Origin: Roseivirga pacifica
GTDB lineage: Bacteria > Bacteroidota > Bacteroidia > Cytophagales > Cyclobacteriaceae
Direction: 5' to 3'
Assembly: GCF_900111145.1 (NCBI RefSeq)
Contig: NZ_FOIR01000001.1
Coordinates: 1,433,501 to 1,497,500, forward strand
Length of the DNA stretch: 64,000 nucleotides
The translations under genes and the position numbers were made by a program. The notes beneath the pieces are model-generated. The model did not search any database. It was not told the DNA's origin and was given only the letters and a program-made list of their open reading frames with translations. Of the stretch, positions 1-8,216 are shown piece after piece. Position 1 is the stretch's first letter, and each line of letters starts with the position of its first letter.

Positions 1-1269
1 ATCTATGTTGAATGAAACAGGTTCCCCAGAAAGGTTGATAAGTACAAGGACTGTTCTGTGGTCTTTCACTCTTTTAAAGGCAAGCACTTTATCGTCTACT
101 TCTGTACTAATCCATTCAAGCGTTCCGCCAAACTCACCATTCCAAAGGGCTTGGTTTTGTGCTTTTAGGCTGAACATTGTATTGTAGAGCGTAGCGAATT
201 CATTGTATTTGGGCCATTCAATCGGATCTTTTTCAAAGAATTCTAAGCGCTTTTTATTATTGGCCTCTTGCCCAGAATAGACCAGTGGCATGCCGTAGGT
301 AGTGGCGGTAAATACAAACCAGGCTTCTTGCGCTGGCCCAAAGAATTCATCGGCCGTGCCATTCCACGAGTTTTCATCGTGGTTGGTAATAATGTTCATT
401 TTGTAATAACCCTGCGGATAACGAGCAAAGTCTTTTTCGTACATAGCCTTAATAGCGGCAGGCAATTCTTCACCAGCAGCTACTTTTCTCATTAGGTGCA
501 TCAATTCCCAAGAGTAGGTCATGTCGAAGGCATCTTTGTGAAGCTCAGGATCTTCTCCTTCAGCCAACATAAATACAGGCTTTATTTGGTTTAACTCGCT
601 TCTAACTTCGTTCCAAAAGTCCATTGGCACCATTTCGGCCACATCGCAGCGGTAGCCATCAATATCAAATTTAGATACCCAGTACTTCAGGGCGTCTTTC
701 ATTTCGGTACGCATTTCTTGGTTGTCGTAATTAAGGTCAATTACGTCCTCCCAATCGGCTACCGGGGGCTGAAAACTCCCGTCTTCTGTAAGTGTGTAAA
801 AATCAGGGTTTGTTTCCGTCCAAACATGGTCCCATGCCGTATGGTTGGCCACCCAATCGATAATTACTTTCAAGTCGTTTTCATGAGCTACTTTAATCAG
901 GTTTGTTAGGTCTTCTTCAGTGCCAAATTCAGGGTTTATGGCTTTGTAGTCCTTTACTGCATAGTAACTACCGAGTGTTCCTTTTCTATTTTTTTCGCCA
1001 ATAGGGTGAATAGGCATGAGCCATAGAATGTCAATACCCATTTTTGCGAGTCTCGGAATATCTTCCGCAAAAGCCGCAAAAGTGCCTTCGCTGGTGTGCT
1101 GGCGAATATTAGCTTCATAAATCACCGCATCCTTACTCCATTCGGGGTGTTTAACATTCGAAGGAATTACGGTTACTTCTTTCTTTTCCTCCTTTTTTTC
1201 GGCTGTACAAGCAGCCAAAAGCCCAGCAGTTAACAGAAGGCTTAAAACGGATTTCAAAGTACTTCTCAT
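1..1269 (-). CDS. GH13 alpha-amylase family lipoprotein (3' end cut by window edge)
   Basis: Open to the left edge with no stop; 423 codons are visible from an ATG at 1269. The N-terminus is a lipoprotein signal (hydrophobic stretch, then L-A-A-C with Cys21) followed by a Lys/Glu-rich linker, so the enzyme is probably membrane-anchored outside the cytoplasm. The GH13 barrel follows: DWVANHT (region I), GYRCDVAEM with probable nucleophile Asp209, acid/base Glu in LAEGED near 237, and NHDENSW (third carboxylate). Family members hydrolyse or rearrange alpha-1,4-glucans. The start overlaps the stop of the upstream GH31 gene in an ATGA, so the two are translationally coupled. The exact specificity cannot be read from sequence alone. 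Confidence 0.92.
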   Translation of the reverse strand, partial: MRSTLKSVLSLLLTAGLLAACTAEKKEEKKEVTVIPSNVKHPEWSKDAVIYEANIRQHTSEGTFAAFAEDIPRLAKMGIDILWLMPIHPIGEKNRKGTLGSYYAVKDYKAINPEFGTEEDLTNLIKVAHENDLKVIIDWVANHTAWDHVWTETNPDFYTLTEDGSFQPPVADWEDVIDLNYDNQEMRTEMKDALKYWVSKFDIDGYRCDVAEMVPMDFWNEVRSELNQIKPVFMLAEGEDPELHKDAFDMTYSWELMHLMRKVAAGEELPAAIKAMYEKDFARYPQGYYKMNIITNHDENSWNGTADEFFGPAQEAWFVFTATTYGMPLVYSGQEANNKKRLEFFEKDPIEWPKYNEFATLYNTMFSLKAQNQALWNGEFGGTLEWISTEVDDKVLAFKRVKDHRTVLVLINLSGEPVSFNID

Positions 1270-3671
1270 TTCCAGGTAATCTTTATCTCACTATTAGTTA
1301 ATTCCGTACTTAAGGTAGCAATTGAGTGAATAAGATAATCCTTTTTTGCTCTCTGCGGTAGCGGATCGAATTCCGTAATTGGGTCGATCAATCTTATGTT
1401 TTCGCGTTGAATATCTGCTGAAGCCCCATTAATACTGAATTCGGTAGCGTTGAAGCCATGCAGGTAAATTTTTACCGAACGGAAAGTGGTATTGAATTCA
1501 CCTTGGCTCGCGCCTATCGTTAAGGTTTTTTCTGCCCCGTTTTGTTGAATTAAGCGTTCATTGAATTGGCCTTTTTCAAAATCGAAAGTACTACCGTCAT
1601 CTTCATAGAATACTTGTTCTGTATTTTCTTCACCGGCATAAACGTGAAGTTTCAATTCGCCATCGTGTGCCTGCTGGGTGTTTTGAGTTACATTTTGCAT
1701 AGGTACAATGGCGCCTGCTTTGGCAAAAACAGGCAAATCTTCCATGCTAGTATGTACTATATGGTGTTTCCCTCCCTCAAAAACCTCATCGGTAAAAAAG
1801 TTGTACCATTTGCCTTTTGGTAGGTAAATCTCGGCATATTCTTGTGTGCTCACGGTTGGGCAAACTAGCAGCCAATCGCCAAGCGTAAATGCGTTTTGTG
1901 CATTGCCTCCATAGATGTTGCGGTCGTTGTAATAGGCCACAGCTAACGATCTATTGATCGGTAACCCTGTTTTATGTGCCGTGTAGAAGGTGCTGTACAG
2001 ATAAGGCATCAGTTTGTAGCGCAGGTTTATATAATTACGCGAAATTTCTTCTACCTCTTCCCCATAGGCCCAAGGTTCCGAATCGCGGCTATTTACCATG
2101 CTGTGTACCCTAAAGAACGGTGCAAAGGCGGCTACAGCTAACCATCTAGAAAATAGTTGCGGTGAGCATTCACCTACAAAACCACCAACATCATAACCGC
2201 CAACAGGAATGCCCGTCATGCCAAGGCTGTTCACTAGACGAACGCCTAAAAGCATGTGGTCATCGCCAGCTACATTGTCGCCTGTCCATACCGCAGAATA
2301 ACGCTGAACACCGCAAAAACCTGCTCTAGTTAGTGCGAATGGCCGCTTGTTGCCTATTTGCTTACGGGCGCCTTCGTAAGTAGCACGCACCATCTGGAAC
2401 CCGTAAACATTCCTTGCCTTAAGGTGAGAAACCTGTTGACCTTCGTAATCAAATTCTACCAAGTCGGGCACATCTTGTCCCCAGCAAGCGGGTTCGTTCA
2501 TGTCGTTCCAAAAACCTTCTAAGCCTAAATCGGTGTAGAATTTCAATTCATCAGCCCACCAATCTCTTCCTTTTTTTGAAGTGAAATCGGTAAAGTGACT
2601 ATTGCCAGGCCAAACGCTTGCCTCGTACTTTGTACCATCGGGGTATTTTACAAAAATGTCTTGCTCCACGCCACTGTCATAGGTGCTATACCCTTGCTTG
2701 GTGGCTATGCCTGGGTCGAGAATAATTACTACTTTATAGCCTTGCTCTTCTAGCTTGGTAATGAGCGCTTTTGGGTCGGGGAAGCGTTCATCGTCAAAGG
2801 TGAAGGCCATGTAGTCTTTCATGTAATGTATATCTAAGTAGATTACATCGGCCGGGATTTTCTTGTCTCTAAATGTGCGAGCAACGTTATGAATTTCGTG
2901 CTCAGGGTAGTAGCTAAAGCGACATTGTTGGTAGCCTAAACTCCACTTTGGTGGCATTTGAATGGTGCCGGTAAGTTTGGCATAATGCTGAATTACTTCG
3001 GCCACAGTATCGCCTTGAATAAAGTAGTAATTCATGTCGCCAGCATCAGCACTAAATGAGCTAAAGCGGTCGTTGTTCGAAGCGCCAAAGTTAAAGTGTG
3101 TTTTGTGCGTATTGTCGAAGAAGATGCCGTATGGCCTGCCTTCTCTTACTCCTATATAAAACGGAGTAGATACATAAAGTGGGTCGGTGTCGTTGCCAAA
3201 GCCAAAGGCATCAGAGTTCCAGTTGTCAAAAGAGGAGCCCCTTCGGTTGAGCCCACCACCTTTTTCTCCTAGACCAAGGAAGATTTCGTCAGTCCCAAGT
3301 GTTTTGTAATTGGTTACTTTATGGCCTAACCAGCTTACGCCAAAAGCGGCATCATCTTCATTAAGTAATTCATTATTCGAATCAATGAATTTGAGCCTCA
3401 TTGGGTGCTTCTGCACTACAAGCTTAACCGCTGAGGTGGTCAATAGCAGTTCCTGCTCGTTTTCCTCAAGCTTAACGGCTGGCTGTTGCGGCTTTAATGT
3501 AACAGAGAACGGATTTTCGTCAAACTGGTCATCTTTACTAAACTGTACACGAATGATGTTTTCAGTATAAGCAGTGAATTGAAATTTGACATTATTGGCC
3601 AAACCGGCAAAGCCATTTGTGGTTTGCTGATGGCTGCTCAATGAGCCTAGAGATTCGTTTCGAATGTTCAT
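1266..3671 (-). CDS. GH31 family alpha-glucosidase
   Basis: 801 aa from the ATG at 3671; a TTG two codons upstream is less likely. Clear GH31 family: nucleophile Asp390 in GFWNDMNEP and acid/base Asp465 in VWTGDN, with the N-terminal beta-sandwich (about 20-240) before the barrel and beta-domains after it. No signal peptide is visible, so the protein is probably cytoplasmic. It releases glucose from alpha-linked oligosaccharides. It is the first gene of a two-gene operon with the GH13 enzyme (4-bp ATGA overlap). A LacI-type palindrome at 3810-3819 lies about 140 bp upstream, which suggests control by the adjacent LacI-family protein. Confidence 0.95.
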   Translation of the reverse strand: MNIRNESLGSLSSHQQTTNGFAGLANNVKFQFTAYTENIIRVQFSKDDQFDENPFSVTLKPQQPAVKLEENEQELLLTTSAVKLVVQKHPMRLKFIDSNNELLNEDDAAFGVSWLGHKVTNYKTLGTDEIFLGLGEKGGGLNRRGSSFDNWNSDAFGFGNDTDPLYVSTPFYIGVREGRPYGIFFDNTHKTHFNFGASNNDRFSSFSADAGDMNYYFIQGDTVAEVIQHYAKLTGTIQMPPKWSLGYQQCRFSYYPEHEIHNVARTFRDKKIPADVIYLDIHYMKDYMAFTFDDERFPDPKALITKLEEQGYKVVIILDPGIATKQGYSTYDSGVEQDIFVKYPDGTKYEASVWPGNSHFTDFTSKKGRDWWADELKFYTDLGLEGFWNDMNEPACWGQDVPDLVEFDYEGQQVSHLKARNVYGFQMVRATYEGARKQIGNKRPFALTRAGFCGVQRYSAVWTGDNVAGDDHMLLGVRLVNSLGMTGIPVGGYDVGGFVGECSPQLFSRWLAVAAFAPFFRVHSMVNSRDSEPWAYGEEVEEISRNYINLRYKLMPYLYSTFYTAHKTGLPINRSLAVAYYNDRNIYGGNAQNAFTLGDWLLVCPTVSTQEYAEIYLPKGKWYNFFTDEVFEGGKHHIVHTSMEDLPVFAKAGAIVPMQNVTQNTQQAHDGELKLHVYAGEENTEQVFYEDDGSTFDFEKGQFNERLIQQNGAEKTLTIGASQGEFNTTFRSVKIYLHGFNATEFSINGASADIQRENIRLIDPITEFDPLPQRAKKDYLIHSIATLSTELTNSEIKITWK

Positions 3672-3809
3672 CGACAAGTAAATTAGAAGCCTTTATAAAA
3701 AGGGGCATTCTATATTACTCAAATTAGCGCAGGTATTGAAGCTTTTGGATGAGATAGAAAAGCTTAGGATGCAGTCAAAAAGCTTGTTTTTTGATTGAAA
3801 ACGAAGAAA

Positions 3810-3819
3810 CAAACGTTTG
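3810..3819. promoter_or_regulatory. Putative LacI-family operator (copy 1)
   Basis: Perfect 10-bp palindrome CAAACGTTTG with the central CG typical of LacI-family operators. It lies between the GH31 start and the lacI stop, upstream of the GH31-GH13 operon. An identical palindrome occurs at 4993-5002 on the other side of lacI. Binding by the neighbouring regulator is inference. Confidence 0.6.
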
Positions 3820-3835
3820 CAAAGATTTCTGCCTA

Positions 3836-4867
3836 TTAGGCACTATTTCGGTTGGAAGAGGCCCTTACGATCACCTCTGTATCCAAAATTTTGATCTGGC
3901 TTTTCTGCTTTTCCTTTTGGTTGATTTCTTGAAGCATAAGGTTGGCGGCTTCTTTACCAATCTCATATCCGGGTTGCGAAACACTGCTAAGTGCAGGTTC
4001 AACCATACGAGAGAACTGCCAGTCGCTATAGCCAATAATAGCCATGTCCTCGGGTACTTTTATTCCGGCTTTTCGTGCGGCCATAAGCGCACCTATAGCG
4101 GCCATGTCATTGCTGGCAAAAACACCGTCTATTGGCATTCCCGAGGCAATAAGTTTGTCCATGGCTGCTTCGGCTTCCTCTTGGGTTCCGTTTCGGCACT
4201 CCACAATGTATTCTGGCCTAATCGGCATGTTGTTGTCTTCCAAAGCTGAGCTGTAGCCTTCAATTCTCTTTCTGCCAATGATCAGGTTTTCTGGGCCAGA
4301 CAGGTGTACAATGTTTTTGCAGTTTTGGTGAATGAGGTGCTCCACGGCATCGTAGGCGCCCTGATAGTCATCTACAATTACGCTGGAAGCATTCATGCCT
4401 TCTACCAGTCTATCGAAAAACACCATAGGCGTGCCATCGTTCACTACTTTTTGTAAGTGTGCCAAGTCGGAAGTCTCTCTTGAAATGCAGACTAAAACAC
4501 CGTCTACTCTGGCGCTCATTAGCGCATCGATGCAGTCGCCTTCGCGGTCATAGTTCTCGTTCGACTGGCAGATCATTACGTTGTAGCCTTCTTTCATTGC
4601 AGCATCTTCAATACCACTAATTACTGTTGAGAAAAAGAAGTGAACGGTTTCAGGGATTACAACACCAATAATATTGGTTTTTTGGTTTCTAAGGCTTAGC
4701 GCAATGGCGTTTGGCCTATAGTTATATTTGTCGGCTAATTCTATTACTGCCTTTTTAGTAGCAGGGCTTATGCCAGGAAAGTCCTTTAATGCCCGCGATA
4801 CCGTTGAGCAAGAGATGTTTAGCTCTTTTGCAATGTCTTTTATGGTTACCTGTCCGCTCTTCTTCAT
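3836..4867 (-). CDS. LacI family transcriptional regulator
   Basis: 343 aa, normal family length. An N-terminal helix-turn-helix with hinge (about 7-55: VTIKDIAKELNIS, CSTVSRAL, YRPN) is followed by a periplasmic-binding-protein-like sensor domain (about 60-330; FASNDMAAIGAL and GYSDWQFSRMVEPALSSV are typical). It binds a palindromic operator and responds to a sugar or sugar phosphate. It sits upstream of and in the same direction as the GH31/GH13 pair, and identical palindromes lie on both sides. It therefore probably controls that operon and itself. The effector is not identifiable; a maltose- or glucose-derived ligand would fit the neighbours. Confidence 0.93.
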   Translation of the reverse strand: MKKSGQVTIKDIAKELNISCSTVSRALKDFPGISPATKKAVIELADKYNYRPNAIALSLRNQKTNIIGVVIPETVHFFFSTVISGIEDAAMKEGYNVMICQSNENYDREGDCIDALMSARVDGVLVCISRETSDLAHLQKVVNDGTPMVFFDRLVEGMNASSVIVDDYQGAYDAVEHLIHQNCKNIVHLSGPENLIIGRKRIEGYSSALEDNNMPIRPEYIVECRNGTQEEAEAAMDKLIASGMPIDGVFASNDMAAIGALMAARKAGIKVPEDMAIIGYSDWQFSRMVEPALSSVSQPGYEIGKEAANLMLQEINQKEKQKSQIKILDTEVIVRASSNRNSA

Positions 4868-5287
4868 GCTGCCTGATAAAATATTCTATTGAATATGGTG
4901 TTTAAAGATGCTGATATCTTTTGACTTAACTATACAACGCAAAATTTTTTCAAAAAATTAAATTCTGCTTTAACGGCTTATTTAGCGTGTTTCAAACGTT
5001 TGCATTTGTTTGGTTGAATACCTCGCATTTTCGCGTACGTTGAAAATTATGCTATTAATGCCTACTTTGGACTCGTCATTAGATACAGTTAACTATAACA
5101 GGCTCCATTCTGTAATAGTTGCTGGTTTTGACGGTAATTTCCTCCATTTCTATTATAGTTTACTTTACTTATGGCGCACTTGTGGCGCCTTAAGTATTTT
5201 AGGGCGAAATACTTGATATTCGGGTGCTTTAGACCTACAAAAATTACTTTATTTGCAATCACTATATATCGATCAAAAAAAATAATC
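4868..5287. other. Divergent intergenic region lacI / fba
   Basis: 420 bp without a credible gene; short open frames here have no family features. It holds the second LacI-type palindrome (4993-5002) and must contain the promoters of lacI (leftward) and fba (rightward). A TTTATTTG near 5250 is a 7/8 match to the Bacteroidota -7 box for fba, without a convincing -33 element. Confidence 0.6.
4993..5002. promoter_or_regulatory. Putative LacI-family operator (copy 2)
   Basis: Second copy of CAAACGTTTG, identical to 3810-3819, about 126 bp upstream of the lacI start and about 285 bp upstream of fba. The position fits autoregulation of lacI and, less surely, an effect on fba. Confidence 0.6.
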
Positions 5288-6352
5288 ATGGGAAAATTTA
5301 GAAGCGGAGTGCTTTATGGCCAGGAACTAAAAGACTGCCTAAGCTACGCCAAAGAAAATGAGTTTGCGATACCTGCGGTTAACGTGGTGGGTACAACTAC
5401 CATAAACTCTGTGTTGGAGACCGCCAAAAAAGTTAATTCACCTGTTATAGTTCAATTCTCAGTGAGTGGTGCAGCTTTTTATGCTGGTAAATCACTAAGC
5501 AACGATGGTTACAATGCCTCTATCCAAGGTGCTATTGCTGGTGCGCAGCACGTGCATTTGTTGGCAGAGCATTACGGAGTGCCGGTAATTTTGCATACCG
5601 ACCACGCTGCAAAAAAGTTGCTTCCATGGATCGATGGTTTGTTGGCAGCAGGTAAAAACTACTACGAAAAGAATGGACAGCCATTGTTCAGTACGCATAT
5701 GCTCGATCTTTCTGAGGAAAGCTTAGAAGAAAACATAGCAATTAGTACTGAGTACTTGAAGAAAATGGATCCACTGGAAATGGGTATCGAGATTGAACTA
5801 GGTATTACTGGTGGTGAAGAAGATGGTGTTGATAATACTGATGTAGATTCTTCTCGTTTGTATACACAGCCAGAAGAAGTTGCTCAGGCTTGGGACGCTT
5901 TGCGTCAGGCGGGTGACATCTTTACTGTTGCTGCATCTTTCGGAAACGTACACGGTGTGTACAAACCAGGTAATGTAGAATTGAGACCAGAGATCTTAAA
6001 GAACTCTCAAGACTATATTAAAGAGAAGTACGGTACTGAAGACAAGCCGGTTTACTTTGTATTCCACGGTGGTTCTGGTTCTGAGCCAGAAAAGATCAAA
6101 GAGGCTACCTCTTATGGTTCAATCAAAATGAACATTGATACGGATGTTCAGTGGGCTTGTTGGGACGGTGTTCACGGGTACTACAACGACAAGAAGGACT
6201 ACCTACAAGGACAAATTGGTAACCCAGAAGGTGAAGATTCTCCGAACAAGAAATATTACGACCCAAGAGTTTGGTTGCGTAAAGCAGAAGAAGGCATCGT
6301 TACACGTTTAGAAAGAGCGTTTGACGAGCTAAATGCTATCGGCAGAAACTAA
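5288..6352 (+). CDS. fbaA: Fructose-bisphosphate aldolase, class II (FbaA type)
   Basis: 354 aa from the ATG at 5288; an upstream in-frame extension of 39 codons has no family similarity. The zinc/catalytic motif HTDHAAK (Asp105, His106), FGNVHGVY and VFHGGSGS carry the metal-binding His residues. GGEEDGVDN and KMNIDTDVQ match the class IIA (E. coli FbaA-like) branch, and length is normal. It cleaves fructose-1,6-bisphosphate to dihydroxyacetone phosphate and glyceraldehyde-3-phosphate in glycolysis and gluconeogenesis. It is monocistronic, with a strong terminator just downstream, and convergent to pfkA. Confidence 0.97.
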   Translation: MGKFRSGVLYGQELKDCLSYAKENEFAIPAVNVVGTTTINSVLETAKKVNSPVIVQFSVSGAAFYAGKSLSNDGYNASIQGAIAGAQHVHLLAEHYGVPVILHTDHAAKKLLPWIDGLLAAGKNYYEKNGQPLFSTHMLDLSEESLEENIAISTEYLKKMDPLEMGIEIELGITGGEEDGVDNTDVDSSRLYTQPEEVAQAWDALRQAGDIFTVAASFGNVHGVYKPGNVELRPEILKNSQDYIKEKYGTEDKPVYFVFHGGSGSEPEKIKEATSYGSIKMNIDTDVQWACWDGVHGYYNDKKDYLQGQIGNPEGEDSPNKKYYDPRVWLRKAEEGIVTRLERAFDELNAIGRN

Positions 6353-6374
6353 CCTGAAGAAGAGAATAGAAATT

Positions 6375-6402
6375 AAAAAGGAGGCCAAGGCCTCCTTTTT
6401 TT
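6375..6402. terminator. Bidirectional terminator fba / pfkA
   Basis: Stem GGAGGCC (6380-6386), 2-nt loop, GGCCTCC (6389-6395), with an A-run before and a T-run after. It can therefore terminate both fba (+) and pfkA (-). Confidence 0.9.
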
Positions 6403-6420
6403 GTGTTATGTGTTTCTGAT

Positions 6421-7404
6421 TTAGATTGAAAGAATCTTAGCGATTCTGAATTCATCATCATCAAGTCTTTTTACTGTTTTAATGGCCTCGCCAATAGGTG
6501 TGTAAGTAATCCTATTGTTGATAACACCCACCATTACTTTCGACTGACCATCTCTTAAACCTTCGACCGCTGCCACACCAAGGCGGCTAGCCAATACGCG
6601 GTCCATTGTGGTAGGGGAGCCACCACGCTGTAAGTGTCCTAAAACTGTTACTCGAATATCGAAGTAGTCGAGTTGCTCTTTTACTTTAGCTGCTACATCG
6701 TAGGCATTTCCCAGTTTACAGCCTTCGGCTATAATTACTACGTTAGATGCTTTTTGGTTGGCAGCACCTTTTCTCAGGCGCTTTATTAGTTGGTCGATGC
6801 TCCAGTTGTGCTCAGGCACGATCATGGCAACAGCACCACCGCCAATGGCTGAGTTTACGGCAATAAACCCGGCATCTCTCCCCATCACTTCAATAAAGAA
6901 TAAGCGGTCGTGAGAAGAAGCGGTATCTCTAATTTTATCTATCGCCTCGCGGGCGGTATTACAGGCCGTGTCAAAACCAATGGTGTAATCTGTTCCGGCC
7001 AGGTCGTTATCAATTGTTCCAGGTATGCCTATTACCGGCACATCGTACTCTTGGCTAAAAATATCTGCTCCGGTAAAAGAACCGTCACCACCAATTACCA
7101 CAAGGGCATCAAGCTCTCGTGCTTTAAAGTTTTCGTAAGCCTTAGCACGGCCTTCTTTAGTTCTAAATGCTTCGCTGCGTGCTGATAGTAAAAATGTACC
7201 GCCACGGCTCAGAATGTTGGAAACCGAACGCACATGGAGCTCTTCCATTTTGTCGTTAATCAGCCCGTCATAACCTCTGTAAATTCCGTAAACTTCAATG
7301 CCATAATAAATACTGGCACGTACAACCGCTCGCACAGCGGCATTCATTCCAGGAGCGTCTCCTCCTGAGGTAAGTACACCTATTTTCTTAATCTCTTTAG
7401 CCAT
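6421..7404 (-). CDS. pfkA: ATP-dependent 6-phosphofructokinase
   Basis: 327 aa from the ATG at 7404; the longer open frame upstream adds 42 unrelated residues. LTSGGDAPGMNAAVR is the ATP-binding start. GGDGS has the Gly that marks ATP rather than PPi specificity, and GIPGTIDND (not PKTIDND) supports this; the catalytic base lies in TIDND. MGRDAGF and AEG are also present. It phosphorylates fructose-6-phosphate in glycolysis and faces the aldolase gene convergently. A perfect TAnnTTTG box (TATTTTTG) lies just upstream of the start on the minus strand. Confidence 0.97.
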   Translation of the reverse strand: MAKEIKKIGVLTSGGDAPGMNAAVRAVVRASIYYGIEVYGIYRGYDGLINDKMEELHVRSVSNILSRGGTFLLSARSEAFRTKEGRAKAYENFKARELDALVVIGGDGSFTGADIFSQEYDVPVIGIPGTIDNDLAGTDYTIGFDTACNTAREAIDKIRDTASSHDRLFFIEVMGRDAGFIAVNSAIGGGAVAMIVPEHNWSIDQLIKRLRKGAANQKASNVVIIAEGCKLGNAYDVAAKVKEQLDYFDIRVTVLGHLQRGGSPTTMDRVLASRLGVAAVEGLRDGQSKVMVGVINNRITYTPIGEAIKTVKRLDDDEFRIAKILSI

Positions 7405-7424
7405 AAGTGATGGTTCAAAACACT

Positions 7425-7432
7425 CAAAAATA
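7425..7432 (-). promoter_or_regulatory. Candidate -7 box for pfkA
   Basis: On the minus strand TATTTTTG matches the Bacteroidota -7 consensus TAnnTTTG, 21 bp before the pfkA ATG. No clear TTTG -33 element at the usual 19-21 bp spacing was found, so confidence is limited. Confidence 0.4.
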
Positions 7433-7522
7433 GTGTTTTCAAAATAGAATGTTTGGGTGGTATGAAAGTATAATCCTGCAATCGTTTGAAAATTTGCAGA
7501 ATAAGAAGAGAATGAACTGAAA

Positions 7523-7570
7523 AGCGTCATTCAAAAGGAGAAAAGTTCTTCTTCGCTTATGAATGACGCT
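7523..7570. repeat. 10-bp inverted repeat between nfu and pfkA
   Basis: AGCGTCATTC (7523-7532) and GAATGACGCT (7561-7570) are perfect inverted copies separated by 28 nt. On the minus strand the second arm is followed by TTTC. It lies after the nfu stop and about 120 nt before pfkA. It could be a long-loop terminator for nfu or a leader structure for pfkA; which one is not decidable here. Confidence 0.55.
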
Positions 7571-7595
7571 GTATGCTATAGCTTGAATTTTAAGC

Positions 7596-8165
7596 TTAAA
7601 CGCCTTCTGCTACTACTTCCTTCACATCTTCAGGAAGCATCCTTTTCAATAGGTTTTCAATGCCTTGTTTTAGGGTAACTGCCGAGGCTGGGCAGCCGCT
7701 GCAAGAGCCTTGTAAGCTTACTTTTACCACGCCATCTTCAAAGGCTGCAAAGCCTATAGCGCCACCGTCTTGCTCAACTGCTGGGCGAATGTACTCGTCC
7801 AAAATACCCTTGATCTTTTTAACCACCTCAGAATCGTTCTCGTCAAAAAGAGGGTCTTTGTCCAATTCTTCAAGAAGCAAAGGTTTCTCATCTTCTAAAT
7901 AAGGCTTAATTACCGCCCTTATCGCGTCTTGAATTTCTAACCATTCAACACTATCGCTTTTGGTTACGGTAATAAAGTTGCTCATGTAGAAAACACGTTC
8001 TACACCTTCCAAATCGAATAACTGTTGTGCCAAAGGAGAATCCTTGGCCGAAGCTTTATCGGGGTAATCGAAGCTGATGCCATCCTGCAACAACATGAAG
8101 TTCACTACAAACTTCATGGAGTTTGGATTAGGATTGGCCTCCATGTATATATTAACTGCTCTCAT
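7596..8165 (-). CDS. Nfu-type Fe-S scaffold/carrier protein
   Basis: 189 aa. An Nfu N-terminal domain (about 5-92, with NPNPNSMKF) is followed by a NifU C-terminal domain (about 112-182) carrying Cys155-x-x-Cys158 in GSCSGCPAS, which ligates a transferable Fe-S cluster. This two-domain layout is the NFU1-like form seen in Bacteroidota and mitochondria. It delivers clusters to apo-proteins in the cytoplasm. It stands alone, with a perfect -7 box 32-39 bp upstream. Confidence 0.93.
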   Translation of the reverse strand: MRAVNIYMEANPNPNSMKFVVNFMLLQDGISFDYPDKASAKDSPLAQQLFDLEGVERVFYMSNFITVTKSDSVEWLEIQDAIRAVIKPYLEDEKPLLLEELDKDPLFDENDSEVVKKIKGILDEYIRPAVEQDGGAIGFAAFEDGVVKVSLQGSCSGCPASAVTLKQGIENLLKRMLPEDVKEVVAEGV

Positions 8166-8196
8166 TGCGCTTTAATCTTTTGCCAATATTAAACCA

Positions 8197-8204
8197 CAAA
8201 GGTA
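8197..8204 (-). promoter_or_regulatory. Candidate -7 box for nfu
   Basis: Minus-strand TACCTTTG is a perfect TAnnTTTG match in the 51-bp gap between the symporter stop and the nfu start. It predicts a leader of about 25 nt. The -33 element is weak. Confidence 0.5.
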
Positions 8205-8216
8205 GGTGATTAGTTC

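Noticed and set aside
3791-4249. 152-aa plus-strand open frame antisense to lacI
   Set aside because: Lies wholly within the LacI gene on the opposite strand; LacI domains are clear, so this is a shadow frame.
5010-5216. 68-aa open frame upstream of fba
   Set aside because: Sits in the regulatory region with the LacI-type palindrome; no family features.
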